Positions 34,325-42,436 of a stretch of DNA of 64,000 bases are shown here, one piece after another (the stretch's first letter is position 1; each line of letters begins with the position of its first letter). Made by a program: the position numbers and the translations under genes. The notes below the pieces were generated by a model. It saw nothing but the letters and a program-made list of their open reading frames with translations, had not been told where the DNA came from and did no database searches. This DNA comes from CAYNEO01 sp964396245 (GTDB lineage: Bacteria; Zixibacteria; MSB-5A5; GN15; FEB-12): the NCBI GenBank assembly GCA_964396245.1, contig CAYNEO010000002.1:1-64000 (forward strand). The letters run 5' to 3'.

Positions 34325-34908
34325 TGGAGCAGTATGAAGTGACAATGGCCGGATTCGGCGGCCAGGGAGTCATGGTAGCGGGACAGCTGCTGGCTTACGG
34401 CGGCATCAAGGAAGGGAAAAATGTCGTGTGGCTGCCGTCGTATGGCCCCGAGATGCGGGGTGGAACGGCCTATTGCACGGTGGTGATTTCCGACAAGCGT
34501 ATCGGTTCACCGATTATTAACAACCCGCAGTGCTGTTGCGTCTTCAACCGGCCATCGTTCGACAAGTTCGCGCCCAGGATTCGTCCGGGCGGATTGCTGA
34601 TAGTCAATTCCTCGCTTATCGACGTGACGACGGACCGAACAGATATCAGCGAAATCCTCGTTCCGGCGAACAAGATGGCGCTCGATGCCGGCAGTCCAAA
34701 GGCGGTCAATATTGCGGTTCTCGGCACATTCATTGGAGCTACGGGCGTGATTTCGTATGACACGGCTCTGGCGGTCCTCGAGGAGAAACTGGGCAAGAAG
34801 AGAGACATCCTGCAGGCCAACCGGACAGTTCTGAAACAGGGATATGAATTGGGCCAGAAGGCATCGGGCGGAAAGAAGAAGAAAGCCGCGGCAAGGGAAA
34901 AAGCATGA
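34324..34908 (+). CDS. 2-oxoacid:ferredoxin oxidoreductase gamma subunit
   Basis: A 194-residue gamma subunit with the FGGQGVMVAGQLLAYGG glycine-rich motif, SYGPEMRGGTAYCTVVIS and VNIAVLGTFIGATG. The start codon is taken as ATG 34324, which overlaps the upstream TGA; the GTG one codon earlier is equally possible. GGAGG lies upstream inside the previous gene. A Lys-rich C-terminal tail resembles that on vorB. Confidence 0.9.
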   Translation: MEQYEVTMAGFGGQGVMVAGQLLAYGGIKEGKNVVWLPSYGPEMRGGTAYCTVVISDKRIGSPIINNPQCCCVFNRPSFDKFAPRIRPGGLLIVNSSLIDVTTDRTDISEILVPANKMALDAGSPKAVNIAVLGTFIGATGVISYDTALAVLEEKLGKKRDILQANRTVLKQGYELGQKASGGKKKKAAAREKA

Positions 34909-35360
34909 AACACGATTTTAGCAAACTGCAGGAAATCATCGACGCGCATCCAAAAGACCCGCGCTCGCTGATTATGGTTCTGCAGGATATCCAGAAGGAA
35001 TACAATTACCTCCCCTGCGAGGCACTCGAAAAGACAGCCGAGGAACTGGACGTTCCGCTGAGCAAAGTCTTTTCGGTCTCGACATTTTACAACGCGTTCA
35101 GTCTGAACAAACGCGGCAAGAATATTATCCGAATTTGTGTCGGGACCGCGTGTCATATTCGCGGTGCGCGGATGATCCAGGACCAGTTCGAGGAGCTGCT
35201 GAAGATAAAGCCGGGTGAAACGACCAAGGACGAAAAATTCACACTGGAAGTAGTTGCCTGCGTCGGCGCGTGCGCCATGGCGCCGGTCGTTCTGATCAAT
35301 GATGAATGCCACGTACAGGTGGCGCCGAACCGAGTCAAGAAATTAGTGGCGAAGGGTTGA
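34905..35360 (+). CDS. nuoE: NuoE-like [2Fe-2S] subunit
   Basis: A 151-residue thioredoxin-fold [2Fe-2S] protein. The cluster cysteines are in CVGTACHIRGA and VVACVGACAMAP. The N-terminal helical part (LIMVLQDIQKEYNYLP) is typical of NuoE/HndA/HydC. It overlaps the gamma-subunit gene by ATGA, so it belongs to the same translated unit. It works with the NuoF-like subunit that follows to exchange electrons with NAD(H). Confidence 0.88.
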   Translation: MKHDFSKLQEIIDAHPKDPRSLIMVLQDIQKEYNYLPCEALEKTAEELDVPLSKVFSVSTFYNAFSLNKRGKNIIRICVGTACHIRGARMIQDQFEELLKIKPGETTKDEKFTLEVVACVGACAMAPVVLINDECHVQVAPNRVKKLVAKG

Positions 35361-35361
35361 T

Positions 35362-37218
35362 ATGCGAATAGACAGCATCAAGCAGCTTCGTGACCTGCAG
35401 AAGAAACTCCAGGACGCAGACAAGAAGCTCGTCCGCAAGATTATGGTCTGTCACGGCCCCGGCTGTCTCGCCAGCGGCGCTAAACAGCTCGGTGAGGAGT
35501 TCGAGAAACAGCTCAAGAAGCACCGGATCAAGGGTGTGACCGTGGAAGCCGTCAAGAAGACGGGCTGTCATGGTCTTTGTGAGAAAAGTCCCCTGGTCGC
35601 TATCGAGCCCGATCGGATTCTGTATACCAGGGTCAAGACACGTGACGTCGCGCAGATCATCGAAAAGACGATCAAGAACAACGAGGTGATCGAGAAGCTG
35701 CTCTATGTCGACCACGAGACCAACAAGCCGGTAGAGAAATACACTGATATCAAGTTTTATTCGCATCAGACGCGAATCGCGCTGCGCAATCTCGGTCATA
35801 TCAACGCGGCGGATATCGATGATTACATCCGGGTGGGTGGGTATCAACCGATGGCGAAGGCGATCATGACCATGACGCCGGAGGAGATTATCGACGAGGT
35901 GTCCAAATCCGGACTTCGCGGACGAGGCGGCGGCGGATTTCCGACCGGGCGCAAATGGGCTACCTGCCGGAAGGTGGATTCAGACGTCCGTTACGTTATT
36001 GTGAACGGCGACGAAGGCGACCCGGGCGCATTCATGGATCGCGCGATCATGGAGGGCGACCCGCACACGGTGCTGGAAGGTTTGATGATTGCGGCCTTTG
36101 CCGTCGGAGCCAAAGACGGTTACATCTACGTTCGCGAGGAGTACCCGCTGGCGGTAGTGCACCTGCAGATGGCAATCGAGCAGGCTGAGGCCTACGGTTT
36201 GCTCGGAGACAATATTCTCGGGACCGATTTCAGTTTCCGGATTCATGTCAGTCGGGGCGCAGGCGCCTTTGTATGCGGCGAGTCCTCGGCGCTCATGCAA
36301 TCGGTAGCCGGCAATGTGGGCGAACCGAGGGCCAAGTATATTCGATCGGTCATCCGCGGCCTCTGGGACCAGCCCACAGTGCTGAATAACGTGGAGACAT
36401 ACGCCAACGTGCCGGTGATCATAGACAAGGGAGCCGACTGGTTTACGAAAATCGGCGCACCGAAAAATTCGGGCACCAAGGCTTTCTCCCTGGTAGGGAA
36501 GATTCGCAATACCGGGTTGATCGAAGTTCCGATGGGCATAACGCTTCGAGAGATCATTTACGATATCGGCGGCGGCGTGCAGAAGGATCGTCCGTTCAAG
36601 GCGGTTCAGACCGGAGGACCGTCGGGCGGGTGTCTCCCGGCAGAGAAGCTCGATCTCCCCGTTGATTTTGACTCGCTGACTAAGGCGGGTTCGATGATGG
36701 GTTCGGGCGGCATGATAGTCATGGATGACCGCACCTGCATGATCGATGTAGCGAAATACTTCCTGCACTTTCTTGTCGATGAATCATGCGGCAAGTGCGT
36801 GCCGTGCCGGGAAGGGCTGTATCAGCTTCATGATCTCGCCGTGCGGGTGAGCGAAGGCCGGGCGAACGACGGTGATCTCGACAAGATGGAAAAACTGTCC
36901 GAGGGCATCGTGCTGGGTTCATTGTGCGGCCTCGGGAAATCCGGGCCAAATCCGTTTTTGAGTACGGTCCGGTATTTCAGGGATGAGTATGAGACTCACA
37001 TTCGGGATCACAGATGCCCGGCGGGCGTTTGCCGCGAGTTGATCCAGTACGAGATCAACCCGGAGAAATGCGACGGATGCATGGCCTGCATTACTTCGTG
37101 CGCCTACAATGCAATTACGGGTAGAAAAAAGCAAGTACACGTTATCGATAAAGAAAAATGCACGCACTGCGGCGCCTGTGTGACGGCCTGCACGCGTGAC
37201 GCAATAGATGTGTTTTAG
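35362..37218 (+). CDS. nuoF: NuoF-like NADH-binding flavoprotein with extra Fe-S domains
   Basis: A 618-residue flavoprotein of the HndC/HydB layout. The N-terminal thioredoxin-like [2Fe-2S] domain has CHGPGC and TGCHGLC. The FMN/NADH domain has GRGGGGFPTGRKW and NGDEGDPGAFMDR. The [4Fe-4S] motif is CGKCVPCREG...GSLC. A C-terminal two-cluster ferredoxin carries CDGCMACITSC and CTHCGACVTAC. Canonical complex I NuoF (~430) lacks the two end domains; this layout is that of soluble, often bifurcating, NAD-linked enzymes. One base separates it from nuoE. Confidence 0.9.
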   Translation: MRIDSIKQLRDLQKKLQDADKKLVRKIMVCHGPGCLASGAKQLGEEFEKQLKKHRIKGVTVEAVKKTGCHGLCEKSPLVAIEPDRILYTRVKTRDVAQIIEKTIKNNEVIEKLLYVDHETNKPVEKYTDIKFYSHQTRIALRNLGHINAADIDDYIRVGGYQPMAKAIMTMTPEEIIDEVSKSGLRGRGGGGFPTGRKWATCRKVDSDVRYVIVNGDEGDPGAFMDRAIMEGDPHTVLEGLMIAAFAVGAKDGYIYVREEYPLAVVHLQMAIEQAEAYGLLGDNILGTDFSFRIHVSRGAGAFVCGESSALMQSVAGNVGEPRAKYIRSVIRGLWDQPTVLNNVETYANVPVIIDKGADWFTKIGAPKNSGTKAFSLVGKIRNTGLIEVPMGITLREIIYDIGGGVQKDRPFKAVQTGGPSGGCLPAEKLDLPVDFDSLTKAGSMMGSGGMIVMDDRTCMIDVAKYFLHFLVDESCGKCVPCREGLYQLHDLAVRVSEGRANDGDLDKMEKLSEGIVLGSLCGLGKSGPNPFLSTVRYFRDEYETHIRDHRCPAGVCRELIQYEINPEKCDGCMACITSCAYNAITGRKKQVHVIDKEKCTHCGACVTACTRDAIDVF

Positions 37219-37226
37219 GAGAGTTG

Positions 37227-38003
37227 ATGGTAACGCTAACGATAAACGGAAAAGTGGTTCGCGCCGAGGAAGGAGAAATGCTCCTGGCGGTTATCAAGCG
37301 CCAGGGTATCGATATTCCTGCGCTCTGCCAGCACGACGCGGTGGAGCCATACGGGGCATGTCGGTTGTGCATGGTTGAAATCACGAAGGAGTCCTGGAAC
37401 GGGTGGAAGAATCACGTCACCTCGTGTCTTTACCCCGTCGAGCAGGATCTGATTGTCAATACTCACTCCGAGACGGTGCAGGAGCTCCGGCGTACAATTC
37501 TGGACCTGATGCTGGCGCGAAATCCGGAGACACCGCTGATTCAGCAGCTCGCCGCCGACCACGGCGTGACAAGGACAACCTATGAGCCGGTTCCCGAGCC
37601 GAATGACTGCATCCTGTGCGGCATCTGTACGCGAATCTGCGATACGATGGGATTCCACGCTATTTCGTCGGTGAACCGCGGTCACGGTAAGGAAATCGCC
37701 CCGCCGCTTCATCAGCCGCCGCCCGACTGTGTTGGTTGCCTTGCGTGCGCGCTGAACTGCCCGACGAATTTCATCAAGTTCACGGACAACGGCCGGGAAC
37801 GGGTTATCTGGGACAAGAAGTTTGATCTGATCATTTGTGAGAAGACGGGACAGCCGGGTATCACCCGTGAATTTGCCGACTACCTCATCGAGCATCGTGA
37901 TATCCCCGCGGAGTACTTCAAGGTAAACGATGAAAGCCATCGAAAGGAACTGGCCGCGACAATGGGAGCGATCAGCCAATGGGGACAGGAGAAAGAGTCA
38001 TGA
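37227..38003 (+). CDS. Short NuoG/HndD-like iron-sulfur subunit without H-cluster
   Basis: A 258-residue protein. The N-terminal plant-type [2Fe-2S] domain has CQHDAVEPYGACRLC and a fourth Cys in HVTSC. Two [4Fe-4S] motifs follow, CILCGICTRIC and CVGCLACALNC. The His-Cys3 cluster usual between these domains is not visible, and there is no H-cluster or molybdopterin domain. It is therefore an electron-wire subunit, not a hydrogenase or formate dehydrogenase. ATG 37227 follows AGGAGA. Confidence 0.85.
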   Translation: MVTLTINGKVVRAEEGEMLLAVIKRQGIDIPALCQHDAVEPYGACRLCMVEITKESWNGWKNHVTSCLYPVEQDLIVNTHSETVQELRRTILDLMLARNPETPLIQQLAADHGVTRTTYEPVPEPNDCILCGICTRICDTMGFHAISSVNRGHGKEIAPPLHQPPPDCVGCLACALNCPTNFIKFTDNGRERVIWDKKFDLIICEKTGQPGITREFADYLIEHRDIPAEYFKVNDESHRKELAATMGAISQWGQEKES

Positions 38004-38434
38004 ATCATCGCTTAATCGTAAGCCCGTTGCTGTGTATCGGCTGCCGTACCTGTGAACTGGCGTGCTCTTTCGCCCATGCCGTCAATGGAAAACCGGCCCG
38101 GTCCCGAATAGACGTCAAGGACGGCGGCAAAAAGGACCTGTATGTTCCGGTCGTCTGCTTGCACTGTGAGGATCCTGCCTGCGCCAAGTCGTGCCTGGTA
38201 AACGCCATCACACGTAATCCAGAGACGGGATCGATGGATCTGGATCAGGACAAGTGTGTGAAGTGCATGGCCTGTGTTTCGGCCTGTCCGTTCGGTTGCT
38301 CATTGTTTGATTCCCAGCACGACCTGGTGGTCAAATGTGACCTGTGTCAGGGAGACCCGGCATGCGCGAAATTCTGTCCGACGAAGGCGCTGGTCTATCG
38401 ACCGATTCAGGTGGCTCTGCGTTCGGCCGGTTGA
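38000..38434 (+). CDS. HycB/CooF-like polyferredoxin (four [4Fe-4S])
   Basis: A 144-residue ferredoxin with four cysteine groups: CIGCRTCELAC, CLHCEDPACAKSC, CVKCMACVSAC and CDLCQGDPACAKFC. This is the four-cluster pattern of HycB, CooF and DmsB-type electron transfer subunits. It overlaps the preceding stop by ATGA and is the last gene of the operon. It probably links the module to another redox partner. Confidence 0.9.
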   Translation: MNHRLIVSPLLCIGCRTCELACSFAHAVNGKPARSRIDVKDGGKKDLYVPVVCLHCEDPACAKSCLVNAITRNPETGSMDLDQDKCVKCMACVSACPFGCSLFDSQHDLVVKCDLCQGDPACAKFCPTKALVYRPIQVALRSAG

Positions 38435-38462
38435 TCGTCACACCGAGGGCAAATGCTTTGTC

Positions 38463-38495
38463 AGGGACCGTGTTAGGACACGGTCCCTATTTTAT
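38463..38495 (+). terminator. Operon terminator
   Basis: Perfect 11-bp stem AGGGACCGTGT/ACACGGTCCCT with TAGG loop, then ATTTTATT, 29 bases after the last operon gene. Confidence 0.9.
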
Positions 38496-38732
38496 TGACT
38501 GAGAGGGGCGTCGGGCCCGGGAAAAAACGCCTTGACTTTTGCTCCAATGGCAAGCTAATTAAGCACTTAGGCAAGCACGGGGCAGCCCGGCCAGATGCTG
38601 CCGTCGGGCAGGCAACGGCTGGGAGGGTTGATGACCGTGACATCGGGTTCACGGTTAGCGCACCATCGGAGTGCGAAACCGGGACGTATTGAGAGCGTAT
38701 TCAGACTATAACTTATTCCCGGAGGTGGACAT

Positions 38733-39071
38733 ATGAAACTTACTGACCGCCTGGAAGGCGATGTTGTCATTCTGGAACCGAAGGGCAAGATCATGGGCGG
38801 CCCGGACGCCAGCCTGCTGCACGACAAATTGTATGAGTATATCGAACAGAATCGGAAGAAGGTCATTATCGACCTCGGAAAAGTTGACTGGATGAACTCG
38901 ACCGGCCTGGGAATCCTGATTTCGGGCTATACAACGCTGCGTAATCACGAGGGCCAGCTTAAACTCGTCAATGTTACTGAGAAGATTCACTCGCTGCTCA
39001 CAATAACGAAACTGGTTACGGTCTTTGAAGCGTACGACTCTGTTGAAGAGGCTATGCGGAGTTTCAAATAG
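38733..39071 (+). CDS. STAS-domain anti-anti-sigma factor
   Basis: A 112-residue RsbV/SpoIIAA-type protein. The phosphorylatable Ser56 is in DWMNSTGLGILISG, the family signature. In partner switching the unphosphorylated form binds the anti-sigma kinase. GGAGG is 8 bases before the ATG. A strong terminator separates it from the kinase-like gene that follows. Confidence 0.93.
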   Translation: MKLTDRLEGDVVILEPKGKIMGGPDASLLHDKLYEYIEQNRKKVIIDLGKVDWMNSTGLGILISGYTTLRNHEGQLKLVNVTEKIHSLLTITKLVTVFEAYDSVEEAMRSFK

Positions 39072-39107
39072 GCCGATGCACGGCGAATCTTGCACTTTTT
39101 AACATGC

Positions 39108-39139
39108 CAGGCAGGCGAGGGCGGTCTGCCTGTTTTTTT
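39108..39139 (+). terminator. Terminator/attenuator between STAS and RsbW-like genes
   Basis: CAGGCAGGC (39108-39116), 7-base loop, GTCTGCCTG (39124-39132, one G-T pair), then seven T. The next gene's GGAG follows directly at 39140, so the same structure could also hide the ribosome site. Confidence 0.85.
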
Positions 39140-39151
39140 GGAGTATACCAC

Positions 39152-39571
39152 ATGGAGAAACCGCAAATCGTCGGAAACACGATTGTCATTCCTTCCAGCC
39201 TCGATTATCTCGTCGATGTTGACTCGTTCGTTGAGGGGCTTCTTCGCGGCTTCGGTCTGGACGAGTCGACTATCGCGGATATCGCCATCTCGGTATCGGA
39301 ACTGGTCAATAACGCGATTTCCCACGGGAATAAATCGTCGCCGGAAAAAACCGTAACCGTAGAGGTCGGGCGAGAGAACAGCTCTGTTCGGATTTCAGTG
39401 ACCGACGAGGGCGAAGGGTTCAACCCCGATGACATCGACAGTCCGATTGCCGAAGAAAACCTGCTTAAGGAAGTGGGGCGCGGCATTTTTATCGTCGAAT
39501 CCCTCATGGACGAAGTTGAAGTCAAGAACGTCAATGGGGCAACAACCATCACCATAAAGAAAACTATCTAA
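39152..39571 (+). CDS. RsbW-like ATP-binding protein (anti-sigma kinase fold)
   Basis: A 139-residue GHKL/HATPase_c protein. Visible boxes are SVSELVNNAISHG (N box), VTDEGEGFNPDD (G1) and GRGIFIVESLMD (G2). RsbW-type proteins bind sigma factors or other targets and phosphorylate STAS partners. ATG 39152 has GGAG 8 bases upstream right after the T-run; an earlier in-frame ATG at 39104 lies inside the terminator and is rejected. Its partner is presumably the STAS protein upstream. Confidence 0.9.
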   Translation: MEKPQIVGNTIVIPSSLDYLVDVDSFVEGLLRGFGLDESTIADIAISVSELVNNAISHGNKSSPEKTVTVEVGRENSSVRISVTDEGEGFNPDDIDSPIAEENLLKEVGRGIFIVESLMDEVEVKNVNGATTITIKKTI

Positions 39572-39600
39572 AACACAGCTGCCCGGGGACGCCAAAGGCC

Positions 39601-41874
39601 ATGGATCTGGAGCTGGTAAAAACCGTAATTTTCCTGTTGATCGGAGGATTTCTGATATTCCTGGCGATTACAGTAACCAGGGATAACTTTGTCCACCGTC
39701 TCAACCGGCTGGTAGGGGCCTTGCTCTTCCTTGCCGGTCTGGGCCCGATCTTCATGGGGCTTGGCGGTCTTATCCAGCACTATCCGTCCGGAACCGAACA
39801 GTTCAGCGACACAGCCGCCTATCAACTCCACGTCGTCTGGACATTCTTATTTCCCGTATTGCTGGTATTCTCGTGGGTCTACCCTACCGACCGGCTGCGG
39901 GAGTTCAAATATCAGTGGCTGCGGTACCTCGTTTTCCTGCCGCAGTTCATGCATCTGGTGGTGGTTGTGTTTTTCGGTGATATCAACAGCCTGCTGTCAG
40001 GTCTCGAAGCCGGTTCCGGGAACGAAGGGCTCTTGAGTATCGTTCTGAAACCCTTCACTTATGTTTTGTCTTTGATACTGCTTTTCATCAGTTACATCCG
40101 CGCCAATCAACTGCTGATTTTCGGCAGTATCAACCTGCTCTATATCGTAATTGCGTACTATTTCCTGGAGACCGGCGAGCGGTATCTCACGAATCCGCGC
40201 CTTCTGACGCAGTCGCGGATGGTGCTGTGGGCGGTTCGACTTGGACTCGGGTTGTACGTCCTCTACCTGCTGTGGAAGATCCTGTTTCCGGCGCACTTCC
40301 CCGATCCGATTCAAACGCTGCTGTTGCTTATTGCACCGCTTGTCGGAGCGGTCATCCTTGCCTACGCGATCATCCGGCATCAGTTTCTCGATGTTCGCAT
40401 GGTTTTTCGACAGTCGCTGATCTATACGTTTACGTCGGCGATGCTTGTGGGCGGGTATATTCTTCTCGTCACACAATCGAAGCGTTTCCTCACGCCGGTG
40501 TTCGGTGACCAGGCGGAAATAGTGAGCTACCTGTTCATCGTGTTCATACTCCTGATGTTCCAGCCGATCAGCAACTGGATAGACAATATCATTCGGTCGA
40601 TGTTTCTGCGAACGCGAACGGACTACCGGAATATCATCGAGCGATTCTCGCGCCAGATCATCTCCATGTTCGATCCCCCGGAGTTGAGACGGACCATAGA
40701 GGAGACGCTCAAGACGGCCTTGCTGGTCGAGCGCGTTTATTTCCTGCTCTACGATGACCGTGAGGGTGAATACGTCCTTCTCCCCGGCGAGCAAAATCCC
40801 AAGCGTCGCATTGTCCAGCGGGACGACCTCATGCTGCGGGGCATAAATCTTCTGGACTCGCCCACCACCATGGAATCGTTGAGCGACTACGAGGAACGCT
40901 CCGAACTCGCCGGGTTGCTACGGGACTTTCATATACAGATGATCGTACCGATGAAAGACGCGGAACATCTCCTCGGGTTCCTGGCGCTGACATCGAAGGT
41001 GGCCGGATACCGTTACACGGCTGAGGATTTCAACCTGCTCGGGGTGCTGTCAAACCAGATGGTTTCAGCGCTCACCAATGCCCGGCTGTATGTCGAGTCG
41101 CTCGAGCGCATGCGCCTGCAGGAAGAGGTCAATATGGCGCGGCAGATTCAGCTCAACCTGCTGCCGACCAAACCGCCGGCGCTCGATCTCTATGCGATCA
41201 GCGCACAGTCCACACCTTCGAGAACTGTCGGAGGAGATTTCTATGATTTTGTCCCGATATCTAACAAGGATCGGATGGGTATTGTCATTGCCGATGCCTC
41301 CGGCAAGGGAATGCCGGCGGCGCTGATGATCGCTCAAATCCAGGCCATTCTCCGCAGCGAGATTCATAACGGTAACGCGATCTCGACAATGTTGAAGAAT
41401 ATGAACCAGCAGGTCGTACAGTCGACATCCGCGGAGGCGTACGTCACGTTGTTTTACGGTGAGCTCGATGTTAACAATGGTTTATTCTATTATGCAAATG
41501 CCGGGCACAACCATCCCGTTCTGGCCCGCCACGACGGGAGTTATGAGACGCTGGAAATCGGCGGGCCGATTATCGGAGCCTTTCCATTCATGGACTACAC
41601 ATCGGCGAGCGTGCAACTTCAGCCAGACGACGTTATATTCTTTTTCACCGACGGCCTGTCCGAAGCGATGAATAACGAGGGGGTCGAATATGGCGAAGAT
41701 CGGATCCGCGATTTCATTCTCGGCTGCCGCGAGAAAGAGCCGGAGGAAATTATGAAGGCGATTCTCGACGATGTCCATACATACGATCCGACGACTCCGC
41801 CGCGAGACGATACAACGATAATTGCGATGAAGATGCTGCCGAAGGGAGTGACAATCAGTGAAACCCAGGCATGA
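39601..41874 (+). CDS. Membrane GAF-SpoIIE (RsbU-like) phosphatase
   Basis: A 757-residue protein. The N-terminus has about eight to ten membrane helices (~5-320, similar to 7TM sensor regions). A GAF domain (~345-505) and a coiled linker precede a PP2C/SpoIIE domain (~515-745) with VGGDFYDF, IADASGKGMPAALM, NAGHNHPVL, FTDGLSEAMN and RDDTTIIAMK. It should dephosphorylate the STAS protein in response to a membrane or GAF signal, closing the partner-switch triad with 38733 and 39152. The ribosome site is weak (AAAGG). The gene overlaps the next by 17 bases. Confidence 0.92.
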   Translation: MDLELVKTVIFLLIGGFLIFLAITVTRDNFVHRLNRLVGALLFLAGLGPIFMGLGGLIQHYPSGTEQFSDTAAYQLHVVWTFLFPVLLVFSWVYPTDRLREFKYQWLRYLVFLPQFMHLVVVVFFGDINSLLSGLEAGSGNEGLLSIVLKPFTYVLSLILLFISYIRANQLLIFGSINLLYIVIAYYFLETGERYLTNPRLLTQSRMVLWAVRLGLGLYVLYLLWKILFPAHFPDPIQTLLLLIAPLVGAVILAYAIIRHQFLDVRMVFRQSLIYTFTSAMLVGGYILLVTQSKRFLTPVFGDQAEIVSYLFIVFILLMFQPISNWIDNIIRSMFLRTRTDYRNIIERFSRQIISMFDPPELRRTIEETLKTALLVERVYFLLYDDREGEYVLLPGEQNPKRRIVQRDDLMLRGINLLDSPTTMESLSDYEERSELAGLLRDFHIQMIVPMKDAEHLLGFLALTSKVAGYRYTAEDFNLLGVLSNQMVSALTNARLYVESLERMRLQEEVNMARQIQLNLLPTKPPALDLYAISAQSTPSRTVGGDFYDFVPISNKDRMGIVIADASGKGMPAALMIAQIQAILRSEIHNGNAISTMLKNMNQQVVQSTSAEAYVTLFYGELDVNNGLFYYANAGHNHPVLARHDGSYETLEIGGPIIGAFPFMDYTSASVQLQPDDVIFFFTDGLSEAMNNEGVEYGEDRIRDFILGCREKEPEEIMKAILDDVHTYDPTTPPRDDTTIIAMKMLPKGVTISETQA

Positions 41875-42430
41875 ACATTTCGATGCCGAGAAGTTGTTCG
41901 CGAGGAAAAATGAATTTTGCGGATATCATTATTGCCCGGTATGCGGTCGTGAACTCGTAAAACGAGACATTGACGGTCTGCCGCGCATGGCGTGTCCTGA
42001 CGGTGAGTGTGGGTTCGTATACTACCAAAACCCGATACCGGCAGCCGGAGGCGTTATAGTCCAGGATGACAGTGTACTGCTCGTGAAACGGGCGCACCCG
42101 CCCAAGATCGGTTGGTGGTGCTTTCCGGCGGGGTTCATGGAATGGAACGAGCATCCGTCGGATACGGCCGTTCGTGAGGTTGAAGAGGAAACCGGTCTGA
42201 AGGTGAAGTTGACCTCGTTTTTCGAGGTATACAGCGGTAACGACGATCCCCGGGCAAACGCCATTTTGCTGTTATATCTCGCCGATGTTATCGGCGGGCA
42301 GCTCCGTCCTGCCGACGACGCACAGGAAGCCCGTTTCTTCCCGTTCGATGACCTGCCGGAGAAGATTGCCTTTGAGTCGCATCACCGAGCGCTTGCCGAT
42401 TATGATCGTCGTTTCCGGCAAAAGCAGTGA
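41858..42430 (+). CDS. NUDIX hydrolase with N-terminal zinc ribbon
   Basis: A 190-residue protein. The zinc ribbon CPVCG...CPDGECG (~26-51) is followed by a complete Nudix box (G-x5-E-x7-REVEEETGL) starting at GFMEWNEH. The layout resembles NudC-type NADH pyrophosphatases and ADP-ribose hydrolases, but it lacks NudC's N-terminal domain. GTG start overlapping the phosphatase gene by 17 bases, so translation is probably coupled. Confidence 0.9.
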   Translation: MKPRHEHFDAEKLFARKNEFCGYHYCPVCGRELVKRDIDGLPRMACPDGECGFVYYQNPIPAAGGVIVQDDSVLLVKRAHPPKIGWWCFPAGFMEWNEHPSDTAVREVEEETGLKVKLTSFFEVYSGNDDPRANAILLLYLADVIGGQLRPADDAQEARFFPFDDLPEKIAFESHHRALADYDRRFRQKQ

Positions 42431-42436
42431 TGTGTG

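Noticed and set aside
34905..38434. [FeFe]-hydrogenase or formate dehydrogenase reading of the NuoE/F/G-like genes
   Set aside because: No H-cluster or molybdopterin domain is encoded; the NuoG-like subunit is only 258 residues.
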